Source of the DNA: Impatiens glandulifera | Lineage: Eukaryota; Streptophyta; Magnoliopsida; Ericales; Balsaminaceae | Assembly (NCBI RefSeq): GCF_907164915.1 | Contig: NC_061863.1 | Location: 5,262,340 to 5,326,339, forward strand | DNA length: 64,000 nucleotides | Direction: 5' to 3' | Shown here: piece after piece, positions 1 through 11,031 of the stretch | How positions within the stretch are numbered: the first letter of the stretch is position 1 | Layout of the letters: each line of letters starts with the position of its first letter | Translations under genes and position numbers: made by a program | The notes under the pieces: generated by a model | Database searches by the model: none | What the model was told of the DNA's origin: nothing | What the model saw: the letters and a program-made list of their open reading frames with translations, nothing else

Positions 1-179
1 GGTTATTTATGAAACTTTTGTACTGTACTTATATCAAATTTTTGTAATGTTAATCTCAAACCTTTGTAATATGGTTGATTTAATGATATCAAATGTTGTT
101 AATGATATATATGCCTGAAGTACACAGTTATATAAACCATGTCTAATGTAATAGGTTCTGCACTAATGTAAACCATGTT

Positions 180-290
180 TCGTCAAGCAGCGTCAAGCAG
201 CTGCGTCAAGCAGTTTCGTCAAGCAGCTGCGTCAAGCAGTTTCGTCAAGCAGCTGCGTCAAGCAGCTGCGTAAAGCAGCTGCGTCTACAA
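180..290. repeat. Tandem CGTCAAGCAG array
   Basis: Eight or so head-to-tail copies of a 13-14 bp unit, CTGCGTCAAGCAG or TTTCGTCAAGCAG. AGCAGCTGCG junctions give short self-complementary stretches. It lies downstream of the MULE gene, inside the same element. The flanking bases 1-179 and 291-480 show no gene. Confidence 0.75.
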
Positions 291-482
291 AAATACTTGG
301 TACAAAAACCCTGTCCCTGTATTACATTCACCAGAAAACTACAAAAACACCAGACATTTACTGAATCCTTGAATCCTTGAATCCTTGATTCAAAAACAAC
401 ATTAACACCTCCACACAAGACATTTGATAATAAGTCTACAAAAACAACAATAACACCACAACACAACACTAACAAGTTCATT

Positions 483-1424
483 CTAAGATGGTGTACCCAT
501 TGACGCTCTTGCACTAGATGATGTACCCATTGACGCTCTTGCACTAGATGGTGTACCCATTGCTCTTGCACTAGATGGTGTACCCATTGGTGTAGGTATT
601 GACCGGTGCGGCGTGCGTGCAACTGCTGATGCAGGACTAGTAGTAGCTTGGAAATCACTAACCCGTTCATAATTAAAGTCAATAACGCGTTCATGATTAA
701 TCAATTCATGATGAGCCCGTTCATCTTCTTCTCCTCCTCCTTCATTATCACTTTCAAATAAAATCTGTTGAGAAACAACTCGAGAAACAACGCCGGGTAT
801 ACTTTTTTGAGTAATGATTGGTAGTGTAGTATCTTGACTTGGGTACTTCTCTACTAATGAGACACAAAGTGGTGACGAAGATGACGAACTTCGACCCGAT
901 ATCAACCGTGATAAATACATGCCCACATCTTTATCTCCCTCAATAACAACAGGGGGAAGTTTTGCAGAAGGATCATACATGACTTTAATCACTAAATCAT
1001 ATGCAGACTTTTGCACGTTAATCGTCTCATAGATTGTATCAACTAATTGAGCAAATGTAGTACATTGAGGTATATCCATGGTTTTGCATGATTGTGCAGA
1101 GAAAGACCTGGTACCATTGGCTGCAATTTGCCACTCTCCATTGTACACAACAAATACGTCTACTTCAGCTGCAATTGAAAAAATTATAGTATCAATCGAG
1201 AGAGACCGTAACAATGAAATGCAAGTAATAGTTATAAATGGTCTGGGGTGCGTTACGCATCTGCGTAACGCAACTACGTCACGTAGTTGCGTTACGCACC
1301 CGGTTTCCGCCGCGACGGTGGCATTCCACCTACTCATTCCCTAATCACTACACCCTAACAAACAAAACAATCCAAGAGATAAATGAAGAAGGAGAAGAAT
1401 ACCTGTAGCAGCAGAAAGAGACAT
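483..1424 (-). CDS. MULE-associated protein with PB1-like N-terminal domain, no transposase core
   Basis: Exons on the minus strand are 1424-1403 and 1168-483; the 234-bp intron has GT-AG ends (donor ACAG/GTATTC, acceptor AATTGCAG). Joined they give 235 residues in frame, starting MSLSAATAEVDVFVVYNGEW. The segment FVVYNGEW through DVGMYLSRLISG (roughly residues 12-95) is the PB1-like domain that opens many plant MULE transposases. An acidic stretch follows, then a C-terminal run of GTPSSARASM-type repeats and a stop. The Mutator DNA-binding, MULE catalytic and SWIM domains are absent. I chose the spliced start because the unspliced ORF translates a palindrome array that lies inside the intron. 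It may be a truncated derivative rather than a functional protein. Confidence 0.6.
488..594. repeat. Coding minisatellite, 3-4 copies of ~30 bp
   Basis: Units of GATGGTGTACCCATTGACGC followed by TCTTGCACTA repeat at 488, 518 and 548, with a shortened copy. On the minus strand they encode the GTPSSARASM repeats at the C-terminus of the MULE protein. Confidence 0.8.
1238..1310. repeat. CpG-rich palindrome inside the MULE gene intron
   Basis: GGGTGCGTTACGCA on the left pairs with TGCGTTACGCACCC on the right around ACTACGTCACGTAGT, giving a nearly complete palindrome of about 70 bp. It sits between splice donor 1402 and acceptor 1169. Confidence 0.8.
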
Positions 1425-1992
1425 TGTGAAGGAAGAGAGGATTCCGCCGTCGTCTTCGTCGGTCGGTGGTTGGGTTTTTTAGAGAGAAGGAGGAGAAGGG
1501 AAGTGAAGAAAGAGAAGAAGAAAGAAAGAATGAAAAGAACTGTAATTTTTTTTATTATATAGTAAGGGCATTGTGGACTTTTCACAATGCCCTCAGGTGC
1601 GTCACGCAACGGGAGGGTGCGTGACGCAACGGGGGTATTTTCGGCAGAAAATTGTTTAGGGGTCACCAGCGCTATAAAAATTATCCCCCCGCACCATGGC
1701 CTTATTTTAGGGTCATTTCCTCAAATTTCCCCTTAATTTAATAGTATATTTAACTAAATTATTATTTATTATTATCTAAACTAAGTAATTTATTTATAAA
1801 TAAAAAAAGAAGATTAAAAAAACATAAAACTTATGCAGTTATGATTAAAACCTCCATCCATCACTTTCGTTCTTCCACTTTCTGTCTCTTCATCATCTTC
1901 CCCAGTCAGTCACTACTTACCATTCTTTCTCTCTCCTCAATCATTTTCCCTATTTCTCTCTCTCTCTACAACATTCCATTACCAAATTCATA

Positions 1993-4312
1993 ATGGGTTA
2001 TTTCTCCTGCAATTCCAAATCCTCCATTTCCATCTGCAATCCATACAAATCATCTACACAAATCAAAACAATCCACGTCAGAAATTTCTCATATTCCGAT
2101 CTTCAAACCGCCACTAATGGCTTCTCCTCCGATAATTTCCTCGGAAAAGGAAGTCACGGTTCTGTTTACAGAGCCGTATTAGACGACGGTAAACTTATCG
2201 CCGCCGTGAAAAGGCCACCGGCGTCGGAGAATACTCACGTTGAGAATGAGATCGAGATCCTTGCTTGTGTACGAAGCCCTAGGATTGTTAATTTGGTAGG
2301 GTTTGGAATTGATTCTAAGGAGAGGAAATTGATTGTTGTTGAATTAATGCCAAACGGGACTTTATTTGACTCGCTTCATATCACTAGTAAACCGCCCGGT
2401 TGGAATAGACGTGTCCGGTTCGCGGTTCAGGATTCTAGAGCTATTCTTCATCTTCATTCATTGGATCCGCCGGTCATTCACAGGCAAGAATTCACTTTCA
2501 TTAATGGCACGCGTTGATTTTTTTTTAGAGAAATTATTATTTTTAAATATTATAAATAAATATATTAAGTTTTTTTCTTTGTTTAGTTATTGTGATTTGT
2601 AGTAGAGTATTTATTTCCTTTTAGAAACTAATTTATATATCATTATTTTTATTTATATATATTAATTTAATTTTTATGTCTTTATTCAATAAAAAAAAAT
2701 TAGTTTTAAGTTGCTCTTATTTTGAATTGAATACATATAATCAAATATTTTTATTAATTAGGAGTTGAAACCAGTCAAACTAAATCGAATAGTTACAAGT
2801 TTTCATTTTGAAGTTTTAGTTTCGAGTTGGGTTCTAGTTTTTATATTAAAATTTGAGATAGAGTTAAAAACATAATTTTTTAATTTAAAGTTATCTTTTT
2901 TTTTAACCTAACAATATATAGTATAGTGCCTTAATATGAAAAATAAAAAAAAAAAGTATTTAGTTATAAATTTAAATCTCATTAAAAACAACTTTTTTAA
3001 CTAAAATGAAGGAAGTTAATTTATTTTTCACTTAAAAGTTCATTTACACAAAATGTTTTGAAGCACATAAACGAGTTTCCTAAACGAACATTTTTCTTAA
3101 ACGAACATTTTAACATTTATAGCTATAAACGAACATGTTTATGAGTTTATTAACTAGTCTCTAGACGAATATTTACATACAAATATCTAAAATGTTTAGT
3201 CTTATTAGTTTAAATTTTCAAGGTTTTAAACAATTGATCTCTTATATTTGACCACAACTATTATCATTTAGATCTCGCCCTTTAACCTATTTAAATTTAT
3301 AATTTTTTAACCAATTCATTAATTTATACAAATAACTATAGATTTGTTTCAATGATGTAGATAGGATAACATAAATTAACATAATATATTTTAAATTTAC
3401 AAAATTATTACTAAATATTGACATGATTCTCTTTCTCAACAACAAACAAACAGGGACATAAAGTCATCAAACATTCTAATAGACTCAGAATCAAACGCGC
3501 GATTAGGAGATTTCGGGTTAGCGTTAAGAGGACACATAGAAGACGTCCACTTAAAATGCACACCACCCGCCGGTACATTAGGTTACCTAGATCCAAGCTA
3601 TCTCGCACCAGGTGATCTCACTTCAAAATCCGACGTTTTCAGCTTCGGCATTCTCCTTCTCGAAATCATCACCGGCCGTAACGCAATCGACATGAATTTC
3701 AGTCCACCTTCAGTAATCAATTGGGCCATTCCCCTAATTCGAATCGGCCATTACGACGCCATATGCGACCGTAGAATCGGTCCTCCTGAAGATCCTTTCG
3801 TTTCATCCGAACTCGCGATTATCGCAAGCAGATGCGTTTTACCGGAAGCGGTAAAGCGACCGGAGATCGCGGAGGTTGTTGAGTGGTTGAAAGCGGTGAA
3901 GAGACGAATAGTCACGTGGCGCCGGCACGTGAACTGCGGTGGGATTATTAGGTCAGGATCTAGTCAGATTAAATATGAACCGTTGGATGATAAATTGTTG
4001 AGATCTGGACGGAGTAGATGGAGTAGGAAAGCTTCGAATGTTGTTCCGGCGACGGAAGAAACGGTTGGTGGGGGGAATGATCGTATGGTTCGATCTAGAT
4101 CGGTTGGATCTGTTTGGGAGATGATGAAAGAAGATAGACGGTTGGATCGATGTTTGGAAAGGGTGGGATTTGGTGTGAAAACGTCCACGGTAGTTAGATT
4201 GAGGAAGGCGAAATCAATGGCTGCTATTTCATGTGGTGATGGAAATTTAGAAATGTCTAAATTGTTGGGTAATGTAGAGAAAATGGGCATTAATAGGAAT
4301 AATAACAAATAA
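1993..4312 (+). CDS. Serine/threonine protein kinase-like protein (At1g28390/At3g51990/At5g23170 type)
   Basis: Exons 1993-2483 and 3454-4312 join in frame to 449 residues. The kinase domain is complete: glycine loop GKGSHGSV at 51-58, lysine K73, catalytic HRDIKSSN from H163, DFG at 183-185, and SDVFSFGILLLEIITG in subdomain IX. A basic C-terminal tail ends with RLRKAKSMAAISCG, as in the At1g28390 group. HRD makes it an RD kinase. The N-terminus MGYFSCN could be myristoylated (G2) and palmitoylated (C6), so membrane attachment is plausible (inference). The intron (2484-3453, 970 bp) splits the HRD motif and has a GC-AG boundary: CACAG/GCAAGAAT to AACAG/GGACATAA. Read without splicing, the ORF stops at 2517. 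The kinase fold is certain; the exact ortholog is not. Confidence 0.88.
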
Positions 4313-4349
4313 CTCATTTTTTTTGATTTGGCTTGTGTAATGTCTTTCC

Positions 4350-4350
<1 letters not shown>

Positions 4351-4401
<51 letters not shown>
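4351..4401. repeat. (ATT)n microsatellite
   Basis: About 17 uninterrupted ATT units just 3' of the kinase stop codon, probably within its 3' untranslated region. Confidence 0.95.
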
Positions 4402-5466
4402 GCTAAATGCAAATCATTTGTTATGGTTTCTATTAGGTTTATAAGAGATAATTTTTTATATTCGGTTAATCCAAAACCGAATGTGTTAAAATTGAAATAG
4501 AAGATAAAATTAATAAATATTTTGAGTTAACTAATTTATTGGATTGGTTTGAAGTATATTTTTAGTGAAAAACTAGATGCTTAATTTTCTTTTTTATAAT
4601 TTTGTTTAATTTATATCAATACTAAATATAAAGTTTGTATATCTAACTTTTAAATAAATTAATTAAAGAATAGTATGAATTCCAGACAAGGGATCCTATA
4701 AAAGAAAAATATATATAAATAATTAAATGGAATAATAAAAATATTACTTTTAGAAAAAACTAATTCATTCTAAAATTATAAGAAAGATGGCTAATAATTT
4801 TCAAGATGTAGTGAAGATAGGTTGCAACTTTATATAATTATGTAATATTTTAATATTATTTAAAAAAGAAAAGAAATATATATATAATTTAGGCCAGATA
4901 ATTAATTGTTCAGATATGTGGTTATACGATTTAGGCTAAAAACGCATTAATTTAAAAAAAGTTATCATATTAATTTTTAAAATAAAAATACTCTAATATA
5001 AGAAAAATGTTCTTATTAAATAAAGATAAATAATTATGTTTGCTAAAGAATTCATTAATCATAATATTCTACTCAAGTTAGAATATATATGACAAAACCC
5101 TAAATCAGTAAAATTGGTTTAATGGTTAAGATGAATTAATTTGTTTTTATAAGATAGGTAAGTTTAACTATTTTTGTTTGATTTATTTTTATCATAAATA
5201 TGTTATTTAACATTTATGATAAAAATAAAAATAAAAAAGATCAGTTAGTTTTATCATGATCTCATGTACACAAATTAATAATACCCAAAAACAAATAATC
5301 AAATTAACATTTGCATGCAATCCTAAATGATTAATCATTAACAAAAAAAAAGAAGAAAAAACCCGGTTTACATCATAAAACTGCCTTTTCTTAGTTACCA
5401 ATAATCCAAGATAACCCTCCAATTAGTAAGGAAAACAAAAAAAAACCCGGCTCTAATACGGTTCGT
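4402..5466. other. AT-rich intergenic DNA, no gene seen
   Basis: Very AT-rich sequence between the convergent kinase and homeobox genes. Short ORFs here lack codon structure or known motifs. The last ~100 bases may be the 3' untranslated region of the minus-strand homeobox gene. Confidence 0.7.
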
Positions 5467-6138
5467 TCAAGGTTTCTTACCAAGATTTTGTTTGTTATTA
5501 TGCATCCAAATCTTCAACACCTGGCGATTAACGCCAGCCTCACCGCAAAACTCTTCAATAGCCGCTTCATCCTGTTTCTGAATTCTCCACCCAACGCTCT
5601 CCGAAAACGCAAGCATTTTCTCCTTCTGTTCTTCACTAAATTTCGTCCTAAACCGCTTCTTTGAACCCACACCGCCGCCGCCACCGCCGCCGATGCTGCT
5701 AGGGTTCGTCGCCTCATCGTCTTCCCTAGAAAACGATGAATGCAGGGTCAGTAGCCGTGACTGCTTAGGGTACGCCGGCACCGCCGCACCACCACTGTAA
5801 CGGTGGTGCGACTGCGGCCCATATCGAAATCCTCCTCCTCCGCCGCCTCCTTCAACTTCTTTCCGATGGAAATTACGATGGCAATTACAAGCGGCGCAGA
5901 GTAATGCGTCAATAGTGCCTTCATCTCCAGCAGCCATGAATTCGCAGCAACCGTCAACTGCATTTCCGCCAATGTTGACTGCATGGTTCTTTAGACATTC
6001 ACGATATCTATATCCTCCTCCTCCTCCTCCTCTGTCTTCGCCGGAGATTCCTCTTTCTCCGGCGGCGGAGGCGGCATTCCCAACCGCTGAACCATAATCG
6101 GGAATCCCCATTTCGTCGTCGTTCTCATCGAATTCCAT
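5467..6138 (-). CDS. Zinc-finger homeodomain (ZF-HD) transcription factor
   Basis: Intronless 223-residue protein. Residues about 45-95 hold the ZF-HD dimerisation zinc finger: [14 protein letters not shown], then CCEFM and [14 protein letters not shown] supply the Cys/His ligands. Glycine runs follow (97-103, 150-156). The homeodomain spans about 160-217, from [16 protein letters not shown] to the ZHD-specific recognition helix [10 protein letters not shown]. Known for the family: nuclear, plant-specific DNA-binding factors that dimerise through the zinc finger, usually intronless. The start is the first ATG before the acidic N-terminus; length is normal for ZHD members. A GA-rich tract (about 6238-6285) and a CT-rich stretch just upstream could be leader or GAGA-type promoter sequence. 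ZHD subgroup is not resolved. Confidence 0.93.
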   Translation of the reverse strand: MEFDENDDEMGIPDYGSAVGNAASAAGERGISGEDRGGGGGGYRYRECLKNHAVNIGGNAVDGCCEFMAAGDEGTIDALLCAACNCHRNFHRKEVEGGGGGGGFRYGPQSHHRYSGGAAVPAYPKQSRLLTLHSSFSREDDEATNPSSIGGGGGGGVGSKKRFRTKFSEEQKEKMLAFSESVGWRIQKQDEAAIEEFCGEAGVNRQVLKIWMHNNKQNLGKKP

Positions 6139-7130
6139 AAAATTGGGAGAGATCTAGGACGTGGGATTTACTTAAGAAAATTAAAATAAAAGAAATGAAG
6201 TTTATAATTGATGTAAATGAAGTGAGCTAAAGCTGATCAAGAAGAAGAAGAACAAGAAGAAGAAAAGATAAGAAGAAGTTGAAGGTGTGGACATGATTAA
6301 CCCTCCTCCTCCTGACAGACATATATATTACACCTCATTTTTTTTTTTATTTTCAAATTTCAAAATTACAATTATTTTATTTTTTAAAAATAATATTAAA
6401 AAAACAAAGATCTCTTAAAGAGCAGTAATGATGCAAGAAGTGCAAGATGATGTCCCTAACCACATTTTCAAACATCTTTTCAAGCTTTACAAAACGAATT
6501 AGGTTACTAAAATTATGGATAAAATTAATAAATAAATGTAATTTACCATTTTTAAAAAAATAATTAAGATAATGTCACGTTTTACCTTTAATATATATAT
6601 ATATATATTTTTTTCAGTCATACATACTATCTCAATTTAAATCTCTCTATAACTACTCATGCTTAAAATAATATTTCAAATACCAGTCACTTCACGACCA
6701 CGACAATGCTAAAAATGTGAGACATCGTTTCAACTTCTATAAGGCACAAACAAGAATGACTGGTAGTCATAATACAATAATACAATAATTTTTTATACAC
6801 AGACCGTCCTTCAAAATCACACTATGAACAACACTTCAGCCAAATAATGAGATCTTAGAAGGAATCTCGGACTCTCGCGGTTCTTTCCAACACTAAGTAA
6901 TCGTATAGAGACAACTATTTTTATATAACTTTACTCTTAAATTTTAAATATGAATCGAATATAAAATATTTGATAAACCAAATATAATAATTCATTATAA
7001 TTATCTTATATTTAAACTGATATTCAGAATAAGAGTCGAATTGATCATTAATTTACGACACATGGATAGAGTTTTAGTTTTAGTTATCTTTAAAAATTAG
7101 TATTTTTCAAAATTTTATCATACGACCTTG
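6139..7130. other. Upstream region of the homeobox gene and AT-rich spacer
   Basis: The proximal 200 bases hold GAAGAAGAA repeats and a CCTCCTCCTCC tract; the rest is AT-rich with a short TA run near 6591-6608. No gene or RNA feature is visible. Confidence 0.6.
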
Positions 7131-7325
7131 TTTGAATTTGGGTTATTTAAATAACTGATTTAAGTTATTTAAATAATTTTGTTTAGTACGAAGTTATTAA
7201 AGAAATTCAACTTTGTAAAAATATTGTAGTATTTGGTGGATAATTTTATTAATTTTATTGATGAAGAAATAAGTAAGAGAATTATAAGTTATTTAAATAA
7301 CCCAATGAATTATTCAAATTTATGT
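7131..7325. mobile_element. Probable MITE
   Basis: The left end TTTGAATTTGGGTTATTTAA is mirrored at the right by TAACCCAATGAATTATTCAAA, and both flank the palindrome AGTTATTTAAATAACT. Length about 195 bp, AT-rich, no coding capacity. Family and target duplication are not resolved. Bases 7326-8815 beyond it are AT-rich and hold no gene I can support. Confidence 0.45.
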
Positions 7326-8818
7326 GATATTTTTAATTTCATGGTTGTATTTAAATGAGCTAATAAACACTTATATAGATTATGCGCTCTTACCACTTTG
7401 GTCTTTCTAAGGAGTCTGCTCTAAAATCGCTCGCACATTCCATCACATGGGAAACACTCCTCATGAGTAGAAATTAGGGTTGGTTAATGGTTAGTGTTAG
7501 GTAAATTAACTAAATTCTCGAGTATCAAATTAATATATTAGCAATTTAACTTCGATTCTCATTAATAATACTACGATTTAAAAGAGTTGATTATAGTGGC
7601 GTTGATAAATGTCTTAGTTATTGAACCCGGCCAATAATTAATAAAAATAGAAAAGGTTGCTTTTCAGTTAATTATTTTGCTATGAAATTACTTTTCAATT
7701 GATGGACATCTTAGTTTTTTAGTTGATTTTCAGGTAGCATGATAAGGGAAATCAAATGTCATTTTTTATTTGGTTCAAATGTCTCTTTGAAAAAAAAAAC
7801 TCATATGTGACATGTCCATTCATTTCACTCTTTCTTTATTAAAGAATAATAATAAATAAGAGAGTGACAATTATAAAATAAGAAAATGCTCTTAATTTCA
7901 CAATTTGTTTTACACCAATAAGATAATAATTTTGTTTTTGTCATTGATCTAGTTAAGACCTAAACCATGAAATGATTTATACTAAAACAAAATTAACTGT
8001 GTTTGGTAATCATAGATTTGAAATTAGAATTAAAGGGTATAGTTTCAATTTTTAAATTTAGTTAACCATTTAAAATTAAATATTGGAATTGAAACAAAAA
8101 TATATTATTACTTTATTATTTACAACATTGTTAACGTGTTAGAATTAATATTTATTTTTTGAATTTAGTAAAATTAAAATATCGAATCGATATTATTTTA
8201 AAAAAAATTTAGTACATTAATTTTAAACATTTTTTTTTAATTTTAGGAGGTGCACGTGACGAATTTTTAGATTTAAAAGTTAACCTACCGAACTTATATA
8301 TATTTTTAATTTAATAAGTTAAATGTCGAATTAATATTATTTTTCTTAATTAGAATCGACATCTAGATCTTGACACTTGAACTAGTATAATAATTTGTGT
8401 CAAATTAGTATCTTAATGATATATATTTAAATTATTTTTATCATATTTCTTTTTAAATATAAAAATTAAAATTAAATTATAATTTTATAGTTTTTCAAAC
8501 CTATGAATTGAACAATTCAAGTGGAATTTTCTAATTCGAGCAATCCAAAAAGACCTTGAAAGATTTTATATCAGCTTTGGAAACATTTAGTTTGATTTGT
8601 TAAGTGAAATGTAATTCTTCTATGATTTATTAAACACTTGTTATCGATAAAGTAGATCACAGAAAATGCTTGTTTAAGTATTTGTATGATTAATATGAGA
8701 TTAAATAACTTAATTTCCTGTTCTTGGTTTGGGAAATAGACTATATGTTTTTTTATTCTCTTTTGTTTTGATTGGGTATTTTATGAAGTTGGAAGTTGAT
8801 CATTATTTTAATACTTGT

Positions 8819-8877
8819 GTCCACAAGTGATAAGTGATGGTTTACGAAACCAGAGATTATGGATTTAATATGTCGTA
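8819..8877 (+). pseudogene. Decayed tRNA-Arg copy
   Basis: GGTTTACGAAACCAGAGATT matches the anticodon arm and variable loop of the tRNA-Arg(ACG) at 23588, followed by a degraded T arm and TGTCGTATT. The acceptor and D arms are eroded. Confidence 0.55.
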
Positions 8878-8934
8878 TTGTAGACATATATTTGAGAAAA
8901 AGACTTGCTAATCCTATGATGAACATATTTTGAG

Positions 8935-9065
8935 ATTTTTTGAATTTTTTTTGCTGCAATTAATAAAATTTAAATTTAAAATAATTTACAACAAAAAACA
9001 AGTTTTTTAATTTTTTTTTTGCTGCAATTAAAAAAATTTAAATTTAAAATAATTTACAACAAAAA
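8935..9065. repeat. Tandem duplication of ~63 bp
   Basis: TTTTTTTTGCTGCAATTAA, then AATTTAAATTTAAAATAATT and TACAACAAAAA, occurs twice in a row with only a few differences. No coding role seen. Confidence 0.75.
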
Positions 9066-9069
9066 TAGG

Positions 9070-9480
9070 GTTTGGATATGAATAACCTTGAAAGCATGGG
9101 TAAGCAACTACTCTCAACCTTCTTGTGTAATTTCGCTTGTTTGTCCGTTTCAACTGTATTTAAATTATCCTCGCCTGAGACAATATGTTTTATCCTATTT
9201 TCAGACCTCCATTTGTCCAACAATTCACTCATATGTCTCAATGTAGCATTGCGAGAAAGATGCATGTTAGGAGTATGAAATTTATATTGACACAATTAAA
9301 AAAATATTATGAATGATTCAATGTGATTATGGTTCATACAAATTCAAAATAAAAATTAACTTTTGATGGTAGCCTTCCACAAATTATCAATAGCAGAGGA
9401 AAGTAACAAGACCCATTTCAGATGTGAAATGAAAAAAATATCTCGCTTCTTACAACATGATTTTTTGTCTACCTTATTGA
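9070..9480. other. Spacer without a supported gene
   Basis: Open frames of about 70-80 codons exist on both strands (9072-9278 +, 9295-9044 -), but neither shows a recognisable domain, a splice context or a codon bias. The sequence resembles neither of the tRNA-containing repeats nor the nearby gag remnants. Confidence 0.4.
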
Positions 9481-9524
9481 AATTAAGTTGTGTTTTTTTT
9501 CTTTTCAATGTCAATTTCATCAAG

Positions 9525-9835
9525 TTCTGCGCCTGATTAAATGGTTAATTGTGTTTGTGGGCTACATACTTAATTAGTTGTCCCATTTAATCCACTCTTC
9601 TAGCCTAGAGACAATAAGAAGTGTATACTAACCCTAAATTCCTGGGTTCGAGCCTGTCAGACGACAAGTTCTGCACATGGTTAAATGGTTAAGTGAGTTT
9701 GCGGGCTACATACTTAATCCATTGTCTCATTTTTATCCCCTCTTCTAGCCTAGCGGTAATAAGAGGTGGATACTAACCCTAAGTTCCTGGGTTTGAACCC
9801 GTCAGGCTACATACTTAATACGTTGTCCCATTTTT
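9525..9835 (+). mobile_element. Two tandem tRNA-derived SINE-like units
   Basis: A ~150-bp unit occurs twice. Each carries GCCTAG(C/A)G(G/A)(T/C)AATAAGA (box A-like), then about 30 bases later CCTGGGTTCGAGCC or CCTGGGTTTGAACCC (box B of Pol III promoters). Each also has GCGGGCTACATACTTAAT or a variant. The pair interrupts the leader that elsewhere (11165-11275, 13055-13150) runs directly into tRNA-Arg sequence. Inference: insertion and local duplication of a tRNA-derived SINE. Confidence 0.5.
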
Positions 9836-9902
9836 AAATTTCCAAAAAAATTGTTAATTCTTCTTCATTTTTAATAAAGATTCTTTAAAATAAAGAACAA
9901 TT

Positions 9903-9975
9903 GACTCTGTGGCCCAATGGATAAGGCGCTGGTCTACGAAACCAGAGATTCTGGGTTCGATCCCAAGCAGAGTCG
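9903..9975 (+). tRNA. tRNA-Arg(ACG), possibly impaired
   Basis: 73 bases fold as a tRNA: acceptor GACTCTG with CAGAGTC, discriminator G, anticodon stem CTGGT/ACCAG around loop CTACGAA, so the anticodon is ACG. Box B-like TTCGATC is present. It differs from the copy at 23588 by one base: the T stem reads CTGGG/CCAAG, leaving a G-A mismatch. A T-rich run follows about 25 bases downstream. It may be functional or newly decaying. Confidence 0.75.
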
Positions 9976-10258
9976 TATTCCTATTATATATTTTGTTACT
10001 TTTTTTTTGGAAAAACGGTTAGAACCATTTCATTAAAACCCCAAAAGTGGGAGGGTTAGAAATCAAAACTAGACAAACCCTAGATATGATTAAGGATGAT
10101 AATAAAAAAATCCTAAAAAACTAATAAGTAACATTCATACATTCTAAAAAAAACAGAGATGACTAAATTCAAACTTAACTATCCCAGCATAATATTTTCC
10201 CATGATATTTTTTTTTACTTTTGTAACAAGCTTATATGTTTCAAGATTATGATGAATG

Positions 10259-10310
10259 AAGTTGGTTTTACGAAACTACAAATTATGGGTTTGATCCCTA
10301 ATACAGTCGT
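10259..10310 (+). pseudogene. tRNA-Arg 3'-half pseudogene in satellite unit 1
   Basis: TTTACGAAACTACAAATTAT then GGGTTTGATCCCTAATACAG matches the tRNA-Arg anticodon arm to acceptor 3' strand with several substitutions. The 5' half is missing. Confidence 0.6.
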
Positions 10311-10504
10311 ATTGTTCTTATATTTTTGTTGATGAATGAGGTTGGTCTATAAAAAACTTAGATCTTGAAAAAGTATATTATAATGAATGCTAGTCTTGAT
10401 TATTTTTTAACAAGCATATATGGTATTAAGAAAGTAGAATCTAGATTATGATGAATGAAGTTGGTCTATAAAACACTTTTAGATCTTGAAAAAGTAGATA
10501 ATGA

Positions 10505-10557
10505 TGAATGTTGTCTACGGAATTATAGATTCTGGGTTCGATCCCAACGTAGTCGTA
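10505..10557 (+). pseudogene. tRNA-Arg 3'-half pseudogene in satellite unit 2
   Basis: TTGTCTACGGAATTATAGAT then TCTGGGTTCGATCCCAACGT; the anticodon loop and T arm are recognisable, the 5' half is missing. Confidence 0.6.
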
Positions 10558-10740
10558 CTTTTGTAACAAGCTTATACGGTGTTGAGAAAGTAGAATCTAT
10601 ATTATGATGAATGGAGTTGGTCTAAACGTAGTCGTACTTTTGTAACAAGCTTATACGGTGTTGAGAAAGTAGAATCTATATTATGATGAATGGAGTTGGT
10701 CTATAAAATATTTGTAGATCTTGAAAAAATAGATAATGAT

Positions 10741-10792
10741 GAATAATGTATACGAAACTAGAGATTCCGGGTTTGATCCCTAATACAGTCGT
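10741..10792 (+). pseudogene. tRNA-Arg 3'-half pseudogene in satellite unit 3
   Basis: TATACGAAACTAGAGATTCC then GGGTTTGATCCCTAATACAG; same truncated form as the neighbouring units. Confidence 0.6.
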
Positions 10793-10979
10793 ATTGTTCT
10801 TATATTTTTGTTGATGAATGAGGTTGGTCTATAAAAAATTTAGATCTTGAAAAAGTATATTATGATGAATGCTAGTCTTCTTGATTATTTTTTTTTTTGT
10901 AACAAGCATATATGATATTGAGAAACTAAAATCTAGATTATGATGAATGAAGTTGGTCTATGAAAAAGTAGATAATGAT

Positions 10980-11031
10980 GAATGTTGTCTATGGAATTAT
11001 AGATTCTGGGTTCGATCCCTAAAATAGTCGT
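10980..11031 (+). pseudogene. tRNA-Arg 3'-half pseudogene in satellite unit 4
   Basis: TTGTCTATGGAATTATAGAT then TCTGGGTTCGATCCCTAAAA; same truncated form, anticodon position changed to ATG. Confidence 0.6.

Larger units (their letters stand above)
1..1735 (-). mobile_element. Mutator-like element (MULE), right part, left end outside window
   Basis: Seen: read on the minus strand from 1735, the element begins GGGGAAATTTGAGGAAATG, a terminus closely matched at 60178 and 39765 in this window. It continues through direct repeats of GTGCGT(C/G)ACGCAACGGG (about 1593-1635), a CT-rich leader and a spliced gene whose product looks like the N-terminus of MULE proteins. The gene reads inward from the end, as in MULEs. 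Inferred: this is one end of a MULE whose other end lies left of the window. No target duplication can be tested. Non-autonomous status is likely because the encoded protein stops before any transposase domain. Confidence 0.6.

Noticed and set aside
245..694. 149-codon minus ORF rich in WVHHLVQE repeats
   Set aside because: Alternative reading of the coding minisatellite and the CGTCAAGCAG array; the overlapping PB1-like frame is better supported.
5514..6097. Alternative-frame ORFs inside the ZF-HD gene
   Set aside because: Shadows of the GC-rich homeobox frame.
9072..9278. Plus and minus ORFs around 9.1-9.3 kb as genes
   Set aside because: No recognisable domain and no conserved copy to compare; left unannotated.
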